Counted from the stretch's first letter, positions 17,830 through 27,096 are shown. The stretch: DNA of 64,000 nucleotides from JAAOIF01 sp965217125 (GCA_965217125.1 OZ244244.1:930001-994000); one strand, 5' to 3'. Numbers and translations: made by a program. The notes: generated by a model from the letters alone, not told the origin.

Positions 17830-19581
17830 TTATTTTTCGTATGCTTCGCCAAGGTGTACAGCAGGCGTTATAGGACCATCTGGTGCGCGCATATTATCAA
17901 TCATATCAATAATTTTCTGTGGCACTTTAGGGGTATATTTAACCACAATAAATGCTACAGTAAAATTAACAATCGCTCCAATTGCCCCAAAAGCGTTAGG
18001 CTCAATGCCTAAGAACCAATTAGGAGACATATCCCCTAAAAAAGAAGTGCTTTGCACAAACATAATGCCTTTATGTTGGAATACATAAAGCAGTGTGATA
18101 CCTAATCCAGCCAACATACCAGCAATAGCCGCCTCTTTGTTAATGGTCTTGGAGAAAATACCCATCATCAATGCAGGAAATATCGACGAGGCTGCTAGAC
18201 CAAATGCTAGTGCTACCGTCCCTGCGGCAAAGTCAGGCGGATTAAAGCCAAAATATCCTGCCAATGCAATTGCACCTGTCATTGATATGCGACTGGCTAA
18301 TAATTCATTTTTTTCACTAATTTTAGGTTGCCAAACACCTTTTAATAAATCATGTGAGATAGAGCTGGCAATTGCTAATAACAATCCAGCAGCAGTTGAA
18401 AGTGCTGCGGCTAAACCACCAGCGGCAACCAAGGCAATCACCCAATTAGGTAATTTGGCAATTTCTGGGTTAGCTAAGACCATAATATCACGATCAACTT
18501 TGACCATTTCATTGGTTGCTTTATTGCCTGTGTATTGAATTTTCCCGTCACCGTTTTTATCTTTAAATTTTAATAAACCAGTTTTTTCCCAATTTTTAAA
18601 CCAACTAGGTCGTTCATCATAAACAAGGTTTTGTCCAGCAGCAGGGGTGATTGTTTGCATAAGGTTTAGTCTTGCCATAGCAGCTACAGCTGGTGCTGTG
18701 GTATAAAGAATAGCAATAAAAACCAATGCCCAACCCGCACTTTTGCGTGCATCTTTAACTGATGGCACGGTAAAAAATCGCATAATAACATGTGGTAAGC
18801 CAGCGGTTCCAATCATAAGCGATGCAGTATAAACAAACATATTAAGATGACTCAGTCGAGATTGTGTCGTGTATTGGGTAAAACCTAAGTCAGTTACTAC
18901 TTGGTCTAATTTATCCAATAGATACACACCATCTGCCATTGCACTGCCTAAACCAAGTTGTGGAATAGGATTGCCAGTGAGGGTTAGCGAGATGAAAATC
19001 GCAGGAATGGTATAAGCGATAATCATAATCACATATTGTGCGATTTGAGTATAAGTAATACCTTTCATTCCACCTAAAACTGCATAAAAGAAAACAATGC
19101 CCATACCAACTACTAAACCTATCTCGTAACTTACTTCTAAAAAACGAGAAAACGCCACACCTATGCCTTTCATTTGCCCGATAACATAGGTAACAGAAGC
19201 AACAATTAAACAAATAACAGCAACCACACGGGCGGCTTTTGAATAATAGCGATCACCGATAAATTCAGGCACAGTAAAAGTCCCGTGCTTACGCAAATAA
19301 GGGGCAAGCAACATAGCCAGTAGCACATAGCCACCTGTCCAACCCATTAAAAATACCGAACCACCATAACCATAAAAAGCAATTAAGCCTGCCATAGAAA
19401 TAAAAGAAGCAGCACTCATCCAGTCAGCAGCAGTTGCCATACCGTTTGCTACAGGGTGAATACCACCACCAGCTATATAAAACTCTTTAGTTGTGCTGGC
19501 TTTGGCCCAAATAGCAATACCAATATAAATAGCAAAGGTAAAACCAACAATAATAAAAGTTAAAAATTGTAAATCAGACAT
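17830..19581 (-). CDS. Sodium:solute symporter (SSS family, ActP-like)
   Basis: A 583-residue multi-spanning permease. The signatures FYIAGGGIHPVANGMATAADWMSAASF and GGMKGITYTQIAQY identify the acetate/monocarboxylate branch of the SSS family. Between helices, about residues 330-380, is a soluble loop with DKNGDGKIQY, which looks like a calcium-binding EF-hand-type loop. The start overlaps the stop of the preceding DUF4212 gene, the usual partner for this branch. Substrate is not provable from sequence; acetate, propionate or another short carboxylate fits the adjacent propionate genes. Confidence 0.9.
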   Translation of the reverse strand: MSDLQFLTFIIVGFTFAIYIGIAIWAKASTTKEFYIAGGGIHPVANGMATAADWMSAASFISMAGLIAFYGYGGSVFLMGWTGGYVLLAMLLAPYLRKHGTFTVPEFIGDRYYSKAARVVAVICLIVASVTYVIGQMKGIGVAFSRFLEVSYEIGLVVGMGIVFFYAVLGGMKGITYTQIAQYVIMIIAYTIPAIFISLTLTGNPIPQLGLGSAMADGVYLLDKLDQVVTDLGFTQYTTQSRLSHLNMFVYTASLMIGTAGLPHVIMRFFTVPSVKDARKSAGWALVFIAILYTTAPAVAAMARLNLMQTITPAAGQNLVYDERPSWFKNWEKTGLLKFKDKNGDGKIQYTGNKATNEMVKVDRDIMVLANPEIAKLPNWVIALVAAGGLAAALSTAAGLLLAIASSISHDLLKGVWQPKISEKNELLASRISMTGAIALAGYFGFNPPDFAAGTVALAFGLAASSIFPALMMGIFSKTINKEAAIAGMLAGLGITLLYVFQHKGIMFVQSTSFLGDMSPNWFLGIEPNAFGAIGAIVNFTVAFIVVKYTPKVPQKIIDMIDNMRAPDGPITPAVHLGEAYEK

Positions 19582-19832
19582 TATTTATCTCCCTTTAAAA
19601 ACTGCTCATCTATCATATTAATTTGTTTGCCATAATAAAAAATCAAAGCAACAAAAACATAAATAGAGCCTTGTTGTGCAAACCAAAAGCCTAGTTTATA
19701 GCCAAAAATATGGATATAATTCAATACATCCACCAAAATGATGCCAAATAGATAAGACACCACAAACCAAACAATAAGGCATTTGCCAATCAATCTCAAA
19801 TTAGCACTCCAATACGCATCTTTGTCAGTCAT
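19581..19832 (-). CDS. DUF4212 small subunit of the symporter
   Basis: An 83-residue protein with two membrane helices (LIVWFVVSYLFGIILVDVL and GFWFAQQGSIYVFVALIFYYG), matching the DUF4212 family found upstream of SSS-type carboxylate symporters and described as their small subunit. A short purine-rich RBS (GGAGG) precedes ATG, and the stop overlaps the symporter start by one base, implying stoichiometric co-translation. Confidence 0.88.
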   Translation of the reverse strand: MTDKDAYWSANLRLIGKCLIVWFVVSYLFGIILVDVLNYIHIFGYKLGFWFAQQGSIYVFVALIFYYGKQINMIDEQFLKGDK

Positions 19833-19876
19833 TACTTTCCTCCTTTTAAGTTATATCAATAAATCAGTATATTTTT

Positions 19877-19908
19877 AGAATTTTAGAATTTTAGAATTTT
19901 AGAATTTT
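19877..19908. repeat. 8-bp tandem repeat, four copies
   Basis: AGAATTTT is repeated four times without interruption just upstream of the DUF4212 gene's promoter region. It is a slippage-prone microsatellite. Its location between divergent-looking regulatory space and the nitroreductase terminator means copy-number change could alter spacing of promoter elements of the symporter operon; that is speculation. Confidence 0.85.
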
Positions 19909-19935
19909 AGCACGAATAATAACAAAGATTAAATT

Positions 19936-19992
19936 ATTAGGGTCTTAACTAGTTAATGCCCTTATTTAAAATGTTTAACCATTTTGCCTAAG
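19936..19992. repeat. Direct repeat copy 1 (nitroreductase 3' end plus palindromic terminator)
   Basis: About 50 bases (19942-19991) match 27050-27096 with few mismatches. The segment covers the last codons of the nitroreductase gene (GKMVKHFK then stop) and a near-palindrome GGGTCTTAAC-TA-GTTAATGCCC that probably acts as its transcription terminator. The second copy sits at the other end of the prp block. Confidence 0.75.
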
Positions 19993-20624
19993 TCTTCTCT
20001 GTCTGTTCTATAACTATTGATGATATGGTTTTTATCTTCATAACCAATTGCCATACCACATAATAATACTTTATTATCATATCCTAATTGTTCGCGCACA
20101 ATATCAGGATATTCTCCAAGTGCGGCTTGTGGACAGGTAGCTAATCCTTGTTCAACAGCTGCTAACATAACAGATTGTAAAAACATACCATAATCAAGGA
20201 ATGAGCCTTTTTCTAACACTTTATCAATAAAAAATAATAGCATAACTGGTGCATTAAAAGCACGATAGTTCAGCGCCCATTGCTCAAGTTGTTTTTGTTT
20301 GTCTTCAAAAGTAATTTCTAAAGTAGAATACATTAATAAACCACAAGCTTTTCTACGCGCTTTATAGTCGCCATCCCACTGGAGTGGATAGTAGTTGTAG
20401 TCCATTTTTCCTTTAACACCATCTCTAAAGGTTTTTTCCATTTTATTGCTGAGGTTTTTTTTACTTTCTCCAGTTAGAATAGCGACTTGCCAAGGCTGGG
20501 TATTAACCCCTGACGGTGCACACATCGCACTCTGTAAAATTTTATTAATGATTTCTATGGGAACTTCTTTATCTAAAAAAGCTCTGGTTGATTTTCTAAG
20601 TTTTAGTGCATCTGCTACATTCAT
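19962..20624 (-). CDS. Nitroreductase-family FMN oxidoreductase
   Basis: A 220-residue nitroreductase-fold protein. N-terminal RKSTRAF and PSGVNTQPWQVAI are the FMN-binding elements, and the C-terminal part carries GLATCPQAALGEYPD and AIGYED. The family reduces nitroaromatics, quinones or enones with NAD(P)H; the natural substrate is unknown. It is the last cistron of the prpBCDE-linked block, 17 bases after the metallo-hydrolase gene. The last nine codons are duplicated next to mgtE. Confidence 0.88.
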   Translation of the reverse strand: MNVADALKLRKSTRAFLDKEVPIEIINKILQSAMCAPSGVNTQPWQVAILTGESKKNLSNKMEKTFRDGVKGKMDYNYYPLQWDGDYKARRKACGLLMYSTLEITFEDKQKQLEQWALNYRAFNAPVMLLFFIDKVLEKGSFLDYGMFLQSVMLAAVEQGLATCPQAALGEYPDIVREQLGYDNKVLLCGMAIGYEDKNHIINSYRTDREDLGKMVKHFK

Positions 20625-20641
20625 ATTTTTTCTCCAAAATT

Positions 20642-21589
20642 TTATTTTTTAAGATTAATTTTTTGTTGCCAAAAAATAATGCCTTGTGTGTTAAGTTCAA
20701 CATCCATAGTTAGTTTTTTTCTGCAAAAATCCTCACTTAATGTTGTGTTAAATTTAAGTTTATCTAAAAGATAGTTCATCATTTTACCTTTTATAACATC
20801 TTTAGCATTTGGATCTGTAAAATATTTATTAGCTAAATCTCTAAAATAATTAACCCCCTCTTTTAGATTATTTACTATTTTTTCATTAGGGGTGATAACG
20901 CCAAAGTGGGTAAGACAAATGCCAGCTGGATTAAAACTCATTATTCTATCGATACTATTAATAAGGGTTTCTGGGTCAAATTGCACAGGTGTTGTGGTTG
21001 GGAAGATAAAAATATTATCGTTTGTATCAAATTCACGATAAGAAACACCAAATGTATCACCAGTAAACATAAGCTTACTTAAGCTATCAAATATACAAAA
21101 ATGATGGCTGGCATGCCCTGGAGTATCAATAAAAGTTAATTCTCTATTGGCAAATAATAGTTTGTAATTATCATCTGCTATGATGATTCTATTTTCATCA
21201 ATTGGTGTTAATTCTCCATACAATTCATTAAACTTTTGCTCGCCATAAACTGCGATTGTTCCAGCAATGAGTTTAGTAGGGTCAACCATATGTTTAGCAC
21301 CTCTTGGGTGGATAATAAGCTTAGCATTTGGAGATAATTTCATTAAACCACCAGCACCAGCTGCATGGTCAAGATGGATATGGGTTGGAATAATGTATTT
21401 AACATTTTCAAAAGTTAAATTCAGCTGTGTTAGGGCTTTTTGTATGTATTGAATGCTATGTTTAGTGCCAGTTTCTATAATAGCTACTTCATCATTTTGC
21501 GCCATGATATACATAGCGGCAACTTTTTTAGCAGTATATAGCGTATCAACTACTGTAATGCCAAATTGTTTGAGCTCGGTTGTATTCAT
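20642..21589 (-). CDS. Metallo-beta-lactamase-fold hydrolase
   Basis: A 315-residue MBL-fold enzyme with the metal-binding motif THIHLDHAAGAGGLM (HxHxDH), the later His in DTPGHASHHFC and the bridging Asp in MFTGDTFG. Proteins of this size and layout are mostly thioesterase/glyoxalase II-like hydrolases. Its start overlaps the prpE stop by one base. A role as an acyl-CoA or acyl thioester hydrolase serving propionyl-CoA metabolism is inferred from context. Confidence 0.85.
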   Translation of the reverse strand: MNTTELKQFGITVVDTLYTAKKVAAMYIMAQNDEVAIIETGTKHSIQYIQKALTQLNLTFENVKYIIPTHIHLDHAAGAGGLMKLSPNAKLIIHPRGAKHMVDPTKLIAGTIAVYGEQKFNELYGELTPIDENRIIIADDNYKLLFANRELTFIDTPGHASHHFCIFDSLSKLMFTGDTFGVSYREFDTNDNIFIFPTTTPVQFDPETLINSIDRIMSFNPAGICLTHFGVITPNEKIVNNLKEGVNYFRDLANKYFTDPNAKDVIKGKMMNYLLDKLKFNTTLSEDFCRKKLTMDVELNTQGIIFWQQKINLKK

Positions 21590-23469
21590 TATCTTTGTTC
21601 TTTAAGGGATATTTTAATTTCATCTAAAACTGTTAAATCATCAATGGTTACAGGTGTAGCATATGGTTTATTATCGGTAATACATTTCATTGTTTTGCGT
21701 AGAATTTTACCAGATCTAGTTTTTGGCAGGCGTTTTAATATGATGGTTTCTTTATAACAGACAATTGCACCAATTGAATCACGCACCATAGCAATCAATT
21801 CTTTTGCTAATTTTTCTTTATTGCTTTGCGCACCAGATTTTAATACTACAAAACCCATAGGTAATTGCCCTTTGAGGCTATCACTTGCACCAATCACAGC
21901 ACATTCTGCTATGTTTTGATGTGAAGCAATGACTTCTTCTATCATGCCAGTTGATAAGCGATGACCTGCAACATTAATTACATCATCGGTTCTACCCATG
22001 ACAAACAAATAACCATCTTCATCAAAAAACCCACCGTCACCACTAATATAATAACCCTCAACCTGTGATAAATACTCATCAATAAATTTTTTCTTATTGC
22101 CCCAAATACTAGTTGAACAACCTGGAGGAATTGGTAACTTAATGGCAATATTGCCTTCAATATTATGCCCGACCTCCTTGCCACTATCATCAAGAATTTG
22201 GACACAAAACCCAGGTGTTGCAAAAGTAACAGAGCCTGGCTTAGTTGGCATTTTTTCAATACCAATGATATTAGAGGCAATCGCCCAACCAGTTTCTGTT
22301 TGCCACCAATTATCAATAACAGGTGTATTAAGTGTTTTATTAATCCAATTATAAGTAGGTTCATCTAACCTCTCACCAGCAGAAAAGACATTCTTAAGTG
22401 ATGAAATGTCATATTTTTTAACAAACTCTCCATTAGGATCTTCTTTTTTAATTGCTCTATAGGCTGTTGGTGCGGTAAATAAAGATTTAACTTTGTGCTT
22501 TTCAATCACATGCCAAAAGGCACCTGCATCTGGGGTCATTATGGGCTTGCCTTCATATAATATTGTTGTGCAACCTTGCAATAAGGGAGCATATACAATA
22601 TACGAATGTCCAACCACCCAGCCAATATCAGAAGCAGACCAATATACTTCTCCTGGATAAGTGTCATAAATGGCACTCATGCTATATTTAAGTGCAACAG
22701 CATGTCCGCCATTTTCTCGCATAATTCCCTTAGGAGTACCAGTTGTGCCAGAGGTATATAAAATATATAGCGGATCATCGCCTCTTAATGTTACAGCTGA
22801 CACAGGGTTTGCTTTTGTGTAGAGATTATTCCAGTCAAAATCACGCCCATCTATCATATTAGCTTGATATTGTGGTCTTTGGTAAATAATGCATTTATCT
22901 ACTCGATGATTAGCAATATCAATAGCCTTGTCTAATAGAGGTTTGTATTGAATGACTTTGCTTACCTCTATGCCACAAGAGCTTGATATGATTAATTTTG
23001 GGGTGCAATCATCAATTCTAACTGCCAATTCTTTAGCAGCAAAACCGCCAAAAACTACAGCATGAATAGCCCCAAGCCGACTACAGGCTAACATTGCAAT
23101 CACAGCCTCTGGGGTCATTGACATATAGATAACAACTCTATCGCCTTTAGCAACACCCATATTTTGTATCATGCCAGCACACTTAGCAACTGCGTCTAAT
23201 AATTGCTTATAGGTATAAGTTTGTATGGTATTTGTAACATGAGAGTCATAAATAATAGCATTTTGATTAGCTCTACCATGATTGACATGATGATCAAGCA
23301 TCATATAAGAAGTGTTCATTTTGCCATCTGAAAACCAATGATGCATACCATCGCTATCTTGTGATAGGGCTTTTGTTGGTTTCTCAAACCATTCTAACTC
23401 ATTTGCCTTTTCTTGCCAAAACTCCTCAGGGTGTTTGACAGATTTTAGATACTCTTTCTGATATAACAT
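21589..23469 (-). CDS. prpE: Propionyl-CoA synthetase
   Basis: An AMP-forming acyl-CoA synthetase of 626 residues that activates propionate (or acetate) with CoA. The N-terminus HPEEFWQEKANELEWF and the ATP loop YTSGTTGTPKGI are clear; ISGDGGFFDEDGYLFVMGRTDDVINVAGHR and the C-terminal catalytic Lys in TRSGKILRKTMK complete the family pattern. Its position after prpB, prpC and prpD makes PrpE more likely than Acs. It is followed immediately by the MBL hydrolase. Confidence 0.92.
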   Translation of the reverse strand: MLYQKEYLKSVKHPEEFWQEKANELEWFEKPTKALSQDSDGMHHWFSDGKMNTSYMMLDHHVNHGRANQNAIIYDSHVTNTIQTYTYKQLLDAVAKCAGMIQNMGVAKGDRVVIYMSMTPEAVIAMLACSRLGAIHAVVFGGFAAKELAVRIDDCTPKLIISSSCGIEVSKVIQYKPLLDKAIDIANHRVDKCIIYQRPQYQANMIDGRDFDWNNLYTKANPVSAVTLRGDDPLYILYTSGTTGTPKGIMRENGGHAVALKYSMSAIYDTYPGEVYWSASDIGWVVGHSYIVYAPLLQGCTTILYEGKPIMTPDAGAFWHVIEKHKVKSLFTAPTAYRAIKKEDPNGEFVKKYDISSLKNVFSAGERLDEPTYNWINKTLNTPVIDNWWQTETGWAIASNIIGIEKMPTKPGSVTFATPGFCVQILDDSGKEVGHNIEGNIAIKLPIPPGCSTSIWGNKKKFIDEYLSQVEGYYISGDGGFFDEDGYLFVMGRTDDVINVAGHRLSTGMIEEVIASHQNIAECAVIGASDSLKGQLPMGFVVLKSGAQSNKEKLAKELIAMVRDSIGAIVCYKETIILKRLPKTRSGKILRKTMKCITDNKPYATPVTIDDLTVLDEIKISLKEQR

Positions 23470-23497
23470 AACAATCTCCTATATTTATGCAAAGGCC

Positions 23498-24946
23498 TCA
23501 GATTACAAATAAATCCATAAATTTATTAGCAGGCATACTTTCTAATGCTTGTTGATCTAAACAAACTTGTAATATTTGTTGTTGTTGTTTTTCTGAGAAT
23601 AAGTTTTTAAGATTATTTCTAAATTTTTGTTCAAGTAAGGGCAGTCCTTCTTTTCTTCTAAAACGATGACCAATTGGGTATTTTACTTCTATCTTATCTG
23701 TTTTAGTGCCGTCTTTAAAAAATATTTGCATCGCATTAGCAATTGAGCGCCTATCCTCTTCTAAATACTCTTTGCTATAATGATTATCCTCAATTATCTC
23801 CATTTTCTCTCTTAGTATATCCACCATAGCAGTGTTATGATGATATTCATCACTATAATGATTGGCTACTAAATTACCTTCAATCAATCCAACAGCACTC
23901 ATATATTGCAAACAATGATCTCTATCTGCTGGGTTATCTAATGTGCCTGTTTTGGAGATAATTCTAATGGCTGATTCATGCGTCATTATCACTATTTTTT
24001 CTATGTCATTAAATCTATCTTTGACCTCACTATGTAATTTAACAGCACATTCAACCGCAGTTTGAGCATGAAATTCAGCAGGAAATGAAATTTTAAATAA
24101 AATATTATCCATTACATAAGTGCCAAACTCTTGGGTAAATTTAAAGGCATTACTGTTGAATGATACATCATAAAACCCCCATGTATTAGCTGTTAGAACC
24201 GAAGGTAGCCCCATTTCACCTTTCATAGTTATCATAGCAAGACGCACAGCACGAGAGCTAGCATCACCTGCTGCCCAAGATTTTCTTGACCCTGTATTTG
24301 GTGCATGCCTATAAGTGCGAAGAGATGAGCCGTCAACCAAAGCTTGAGAAAGAGCGTTAATAATTTGCTCTCTTGTGCCACCTAACATATGAGTTGCTAC
24401 TGCTGTGCTTGCAATACGCACTAATAAAACATGATCAAGCCCAACGCGGTTAAAACTATTTTCAAGTGCAATAATTCCTTGAATTTCATGGGCTTTAACC
24501 ATATATTGGAGAACATCTTTAACTGTAAAAGGCCTTTTGTTATTGGCAATATTAATACGCGAAGTATAATCAGCAATTGCCATAATTGCACCCAAATTAT
24601 CAGAAGGATGCCCCCACTCTGCTGCTAACCAAGTATCATTAAAATCTAACCAACGAATAATCGCTCCTATATCCCATGCGGCTTTTACCGGATCAAGCTC
24701 ATCACTTCTACCAAAAACTCTTGCACCGTTTTTAACTGTTGTGCCTTCTACAATAGGACCTAAATGTCGTGTGCATTCTGGAAATTCTAAGGCCAGTAGG
24801 CCACAGCCAATAGTATCTATTAGACAGTTTCTTGCTGTGTTTAAAGTCTCTATTGAAGATACTTGGTAATTGATAACATAATCTGCTATGTCTTGTAAAA
24901 CTTTATCTGCTTCTGGGCGATTAGCAACATCTATACTATTGTTCAT
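23498..24946 (-). CDS. prpD: 2-methylcitrate dehydratase
   Basis: A 482-residue PrpD/MmgE family enzyme dehydrating 2-methylcitrate to methylaconitate in the methylcitrate cycle. Family landmarks include DTIGCGLLALEFPEC, WLDFNDTWLAAEWGHPSDNLGAI, FNRVGLDHVLLVRIASTAVATHMLGG and the segment SFPAEFHAQTAVECAVKL. It lies 11 bases after prpC. No acnD/prpF pair is nearby, consistent with the PrpD-type variant of the cycle that also uses an aconitase. Confidence 0.93.
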   Translation of the reverse strand: MNNSIDVANRPEADKVLQDIADYVINYQVSSIETLNTARNCLIDTIGCGLLALEFPECTRHLGPIVEGTTVKNGARVFGRSDELDPVKAAWDIGAIIRWLDFNDTWLAAEWGHPSDNLGAIMAIADYTSRINIANNKRPFTVKDVLQYMVKAHEIQGIIALENSFNRVGLDHVLLVRIASTAVATHMLGGTREQIINALSQALVDGSSLRTYRHAPNTGSRKSWAAGDASSRAVRLAMITMKGEMGLPSVLTANTWGFYDVSFNSNAFKFTQEFGTYVMDNILFKISFPAEFHAQTAVECAVKLHSEVKDRFNDIEKIVIMTHESAIRIISKTGTLDNPADRDHCLQYMSAVGLIEGNLVANHYSDEYHHNTAMVDILREKMEIIEDNHYSKEYLEEDRRSIANAMQIFFKDGTKTDKIEVKYPIGHRFRRKEGLPLLEQKFRNNLKNLFSEKQQQQILQVCLDQQALESMPANKFMDLFVI

Positions 24947-24957
24947 TCTTTAATGCC

Positions 24958-26085
24958 TTATTTTCTAATGTTAATGGATTCAACTTTCTTAAGAACTGGA
25001 CCAACATAATCTGCATTTGGGCGGATAATTTTATTATTTTCTCTTTGTTCAAAAATATGGGCACACCACCCAACTACTCTTGAACAGACAAAAATTGGGG
25101 TAAATAACTTAGTCGGTATGCCCATAAGATCATAAACAGAAGCATGATAAAAATCTGCATTAGCAAATAATTTTTTTTCACGCCACATAACCTCTTCTAC
25201 TCTTTCTGATACATTATATAAGTGCGTATCACCAACATAATCAGATAACTCTTTAGCGTATTTTTTAATAATAACATTGCGTGGGTCTGAGCTGGTATAA
25301 ACCGCATGACCAAAACCCATTATTAACTCTTTATTGGTTAATTTTTGTAAAATAGCTTGTTCTGCTTCATCAGCATTCTTCCAGTTTGAAATCATAAGAT
25401 GAGCTGCTTCATTAGCACCCCCATGTAGGGGACCTCTTAATGTTCCAATAGCGGAGGTTACCGCTGAATGAATATCTGATAAAGTTGATGCGCAAACACG
25501 AGCAGCAAAAGTTGATGCGTTAAATTCGTGTTCAGCATATAGTATTAAAGATATACTCATAATTTTAGAATGCAATTCACTTGGCTTTTGGCCATGTAGG
25601 GTATGTAAAAAATAACCACCAATAGAGAGATCATCTAATTGAGTTTGAATTCTTTTATGGTGATGAGAATAGTTATACCAATAATTAATAATCGCTGGAA
25701 ATAAGGCAAGCATTCTATCTGCACAATTTACTTGGGTAGAAAAATCCTCCTCTACTTCTAAATTGCCCAACACAGAGCTTCCTGTGCGTAAAACATCCAT
25801 TGGATGGGCTGATTTTGGGATATTTTCTAGCGTTGTTTTTAATACTTTTGGTAGCTTTCTTAAATTGTTTAATTTAAGTATATATTCATCTAACTCTTGT
25901 TTGTTAGGTAGTTTCCCTCTGAGTATTAAGTAGGCAACTTCCTCAAATGAGGTGTTTTCTACTAAATCAATTACATCATAACCCCTGTAAGTCAAACCTG
26001 AGCCACTAACGCCAACTGTACATATTGAAGTTTCTCCAGCACTTTGACCTCTCAGCCCTGCTTTTGTTTTTTTTGTTTTTGTCAT
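24958..26085 (-). CDS. prpC: 2-methylcitrate synthase
   Basis: A citrate-synthase-fold enzyme of 375 residues condensing propionyl-CoA with oxaloacetate. The N-terminus AGLRGQSAGETSICTVG and GLTYRGYDVIDL are typical of PrpC. Catalytic His/Asp regions are LHGGANEAAH, MGFGHAVYTSSDPR and FYHASVYDLMGIP. The short length and context favour methylcitrate rather than TCA citrate synthase. It is 15 bases after prpB. Confidence 0.93.
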   Translation of the reverse strand: MTKTKKTKAGLRGQSAGETSICTVGVSGSGLTYRGYDVIDLVENTSFEEVAYLILRGKLPNKQELDEYILKLNNLRKLPKVLKTTLENIPKSAHPMDVLRTGSSVLGNLEVEEDFSTQVNCADRMLALFPAIINYWYNYSHHHKRIQTQLDDLSIGGYFLHTLHGQKPSELHSKIMSISLILYAEHEFNASTFAARVCASTLSDIHSAVTSAIGTLRGPLHGGANEAAHLMISNWKNADEAEQAILQKLTNKELIMGFGHAVYTSSDPRNVIIKKYAKELSDYVGDTHLYNVSERVEEVMWREKKLFANADFYHASVYDLMGIPTKLFTPIFVCSRVVGWCAHIFEQRENNKIIRPNADYVGPVLKKVESINIRK

Positions 26086-26100
26086 TATTTTCTTCCTTAG

Positions 26101-26970
26101 TTATTTAGTTTTGTATAAATCATCAATTTTTTGTTCATATTGATAGTAATTTAAAAAATCATACAATTTGTTTCTTGTTTGCATAGTATTGATTATATTT
26201 TTTTGATGCCCATCTTTTAAGATATGTTCATAAGTATTTAGTGCAGCCTTACTCATAGCACGAAATGCGCTTAATGGATATAATACCATATCAACTCCAA
26301 CTGCTGCTAATTCTTTCTTGCTAAATAATGGCGTTGCACCAAATTCTGTAATATTTGCAAGAATAGGAATATCAATATTATCGCTAAAAGCCTTATATTG
26401 TTCTAATGAGGTTAAAGCTTCAGGAAAAAACATATCAGCTCCTGCTTCTTTAAAAGCAACAGCTTTTTCTATGGCTGATTCTAACCCTTCAACCGCTAAG
26501 GAATCTGTTCTTGCCATAATCACAAAGTTATCATCAGTTTTGGCATCAACAGCTGCTTTTATTCTATCCACCATCTCAGCAGTTGAAACAATGGTTTTAT
26601 TTGGCCTATGACCACAGCGTTTTTGGTTGGTTTGATCTTCAATGTGTACAGCGGCTACACCACTTTGTATCATATCTTTGACACATCTGGCAATGCTAAA
26701 CGAGCCACCCCACCCTGTATCAATATCAACTAAAAGGGGGAGATCGCTTATATCAGTAATACGCTTTGCATCAGTTAGCACATCACTTAGGGTGCTAATA
26801 CCAAGATCTGGAATGCCTAAAGAACAAGCCGCCACCCCGCCACCTGATAAATATAATGCCTTATGCCCAGCTGCTTTTGCCAAAATTGCACTATAAGCAT
26901 TAACACAGCCCACTATTTGTAGTGGATTTTGCTCCTTAACTGCTTGTCTAAATTTTTTGCCCGCACTCAT
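26101..26970 (-). CDS. prpB: 2-methylisocitrate lyase
   Basis: This 289-residue PEP mutase/isocitrate lyase superfamily enzyme cleaves 2-methylisocitrate to pyruvate and succinate. The sequence KKRCGH-type active-site loop is present as NQKRCGHRPNKT, with the Mg-binding DIDTGWGGSFSIAR upstream and HIEDQ before it. It is the first gene of the minus-strand prp block, and the promoter must lie in 26971-27060 next to the palindrome there. Confidence 0.94.
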   Translation of the reverse strand: MSAGKKFRQAVKEQNPLQIVGCVNAYSAILAKAAGHKALYLSGGGVAACSLGIPDLGISTLSDVLTDAKRITDISDLPLLVDIDTGWGGSFSIARCVKDMIQSGVAAVHIEDQTNQKRCGHRPNKTIVSTAEMVDRIKAAVDAKTDDNFVIMARTDSLAVEGLESAIEKAVAFKEAGADMFFPEALTSLEQYKAFSDNIDIPILANITEFGATPLFSKKELAAVGVDMVLYPLSAFRAMSKAALNTYEHILKDGHQKNIINTMQTRNKLYDFLNYYQYEQKIDDLYKTK

Positions 26971-27003
26971 TTATTGTTTCCTTGCTTAGATTATTAAAAT
27001 TTT

Positions 27004-27025
27004 AGGGTCTTAACTAGTTAAGACC
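27004..27025. repeat. Perfect 22-bp palindrome upstream of prpB
   Basis: GGGTCTTAACT-AGTTAAGACCC reads identically on both strands. It could terminate transcription from mgtE or be an operator for the prp operon. A related but imperfect copy terminates the nitroreductase gene at 19940-19961, so I favour a duplicated terminator that has been kept or repaired. Confidence 0.7.
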
Positions 27026-27045
27026 CATTATTATTTATAAATTTA

Positions 27046-27096
27046 TGCTCTTAAATAGTTAATACCCTTATTTAAAATGTTTAACTATTTTACCTA
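27046..27096 (-). pseudogene. Duplicated 3' end of the nitroreductase gene (direct repeat copy 2)
   Basis: On the minus strand this encodes GKIVKHFK and a stop, matching the nitroreductase C-terminus GKMVKHFK at 19962, and continues into the same downstream non-coding bases. It overlaps the mgtE stop codon by a few bases. Together with 19936-19992 it forms ~50-bp direct repeats 7.1 kb apart that flank the whole prp/MBL/nitroreductase block. Confidence 0.72.

Noticed and set aside
18095..18538. Long plus-strand frame opposite the symporter gene
   Set aside because: Antisense shadow of a hydrophobic gene, Ala/Ile/Pro-rich with no domain or RBS.
19936..27096. Integrative element with attL/attR
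   Set aside because: Direct repeats at a gene 3' end fit, but there is no integrase, transposase or transfer gene between them; a duplication or recombination event is enough.
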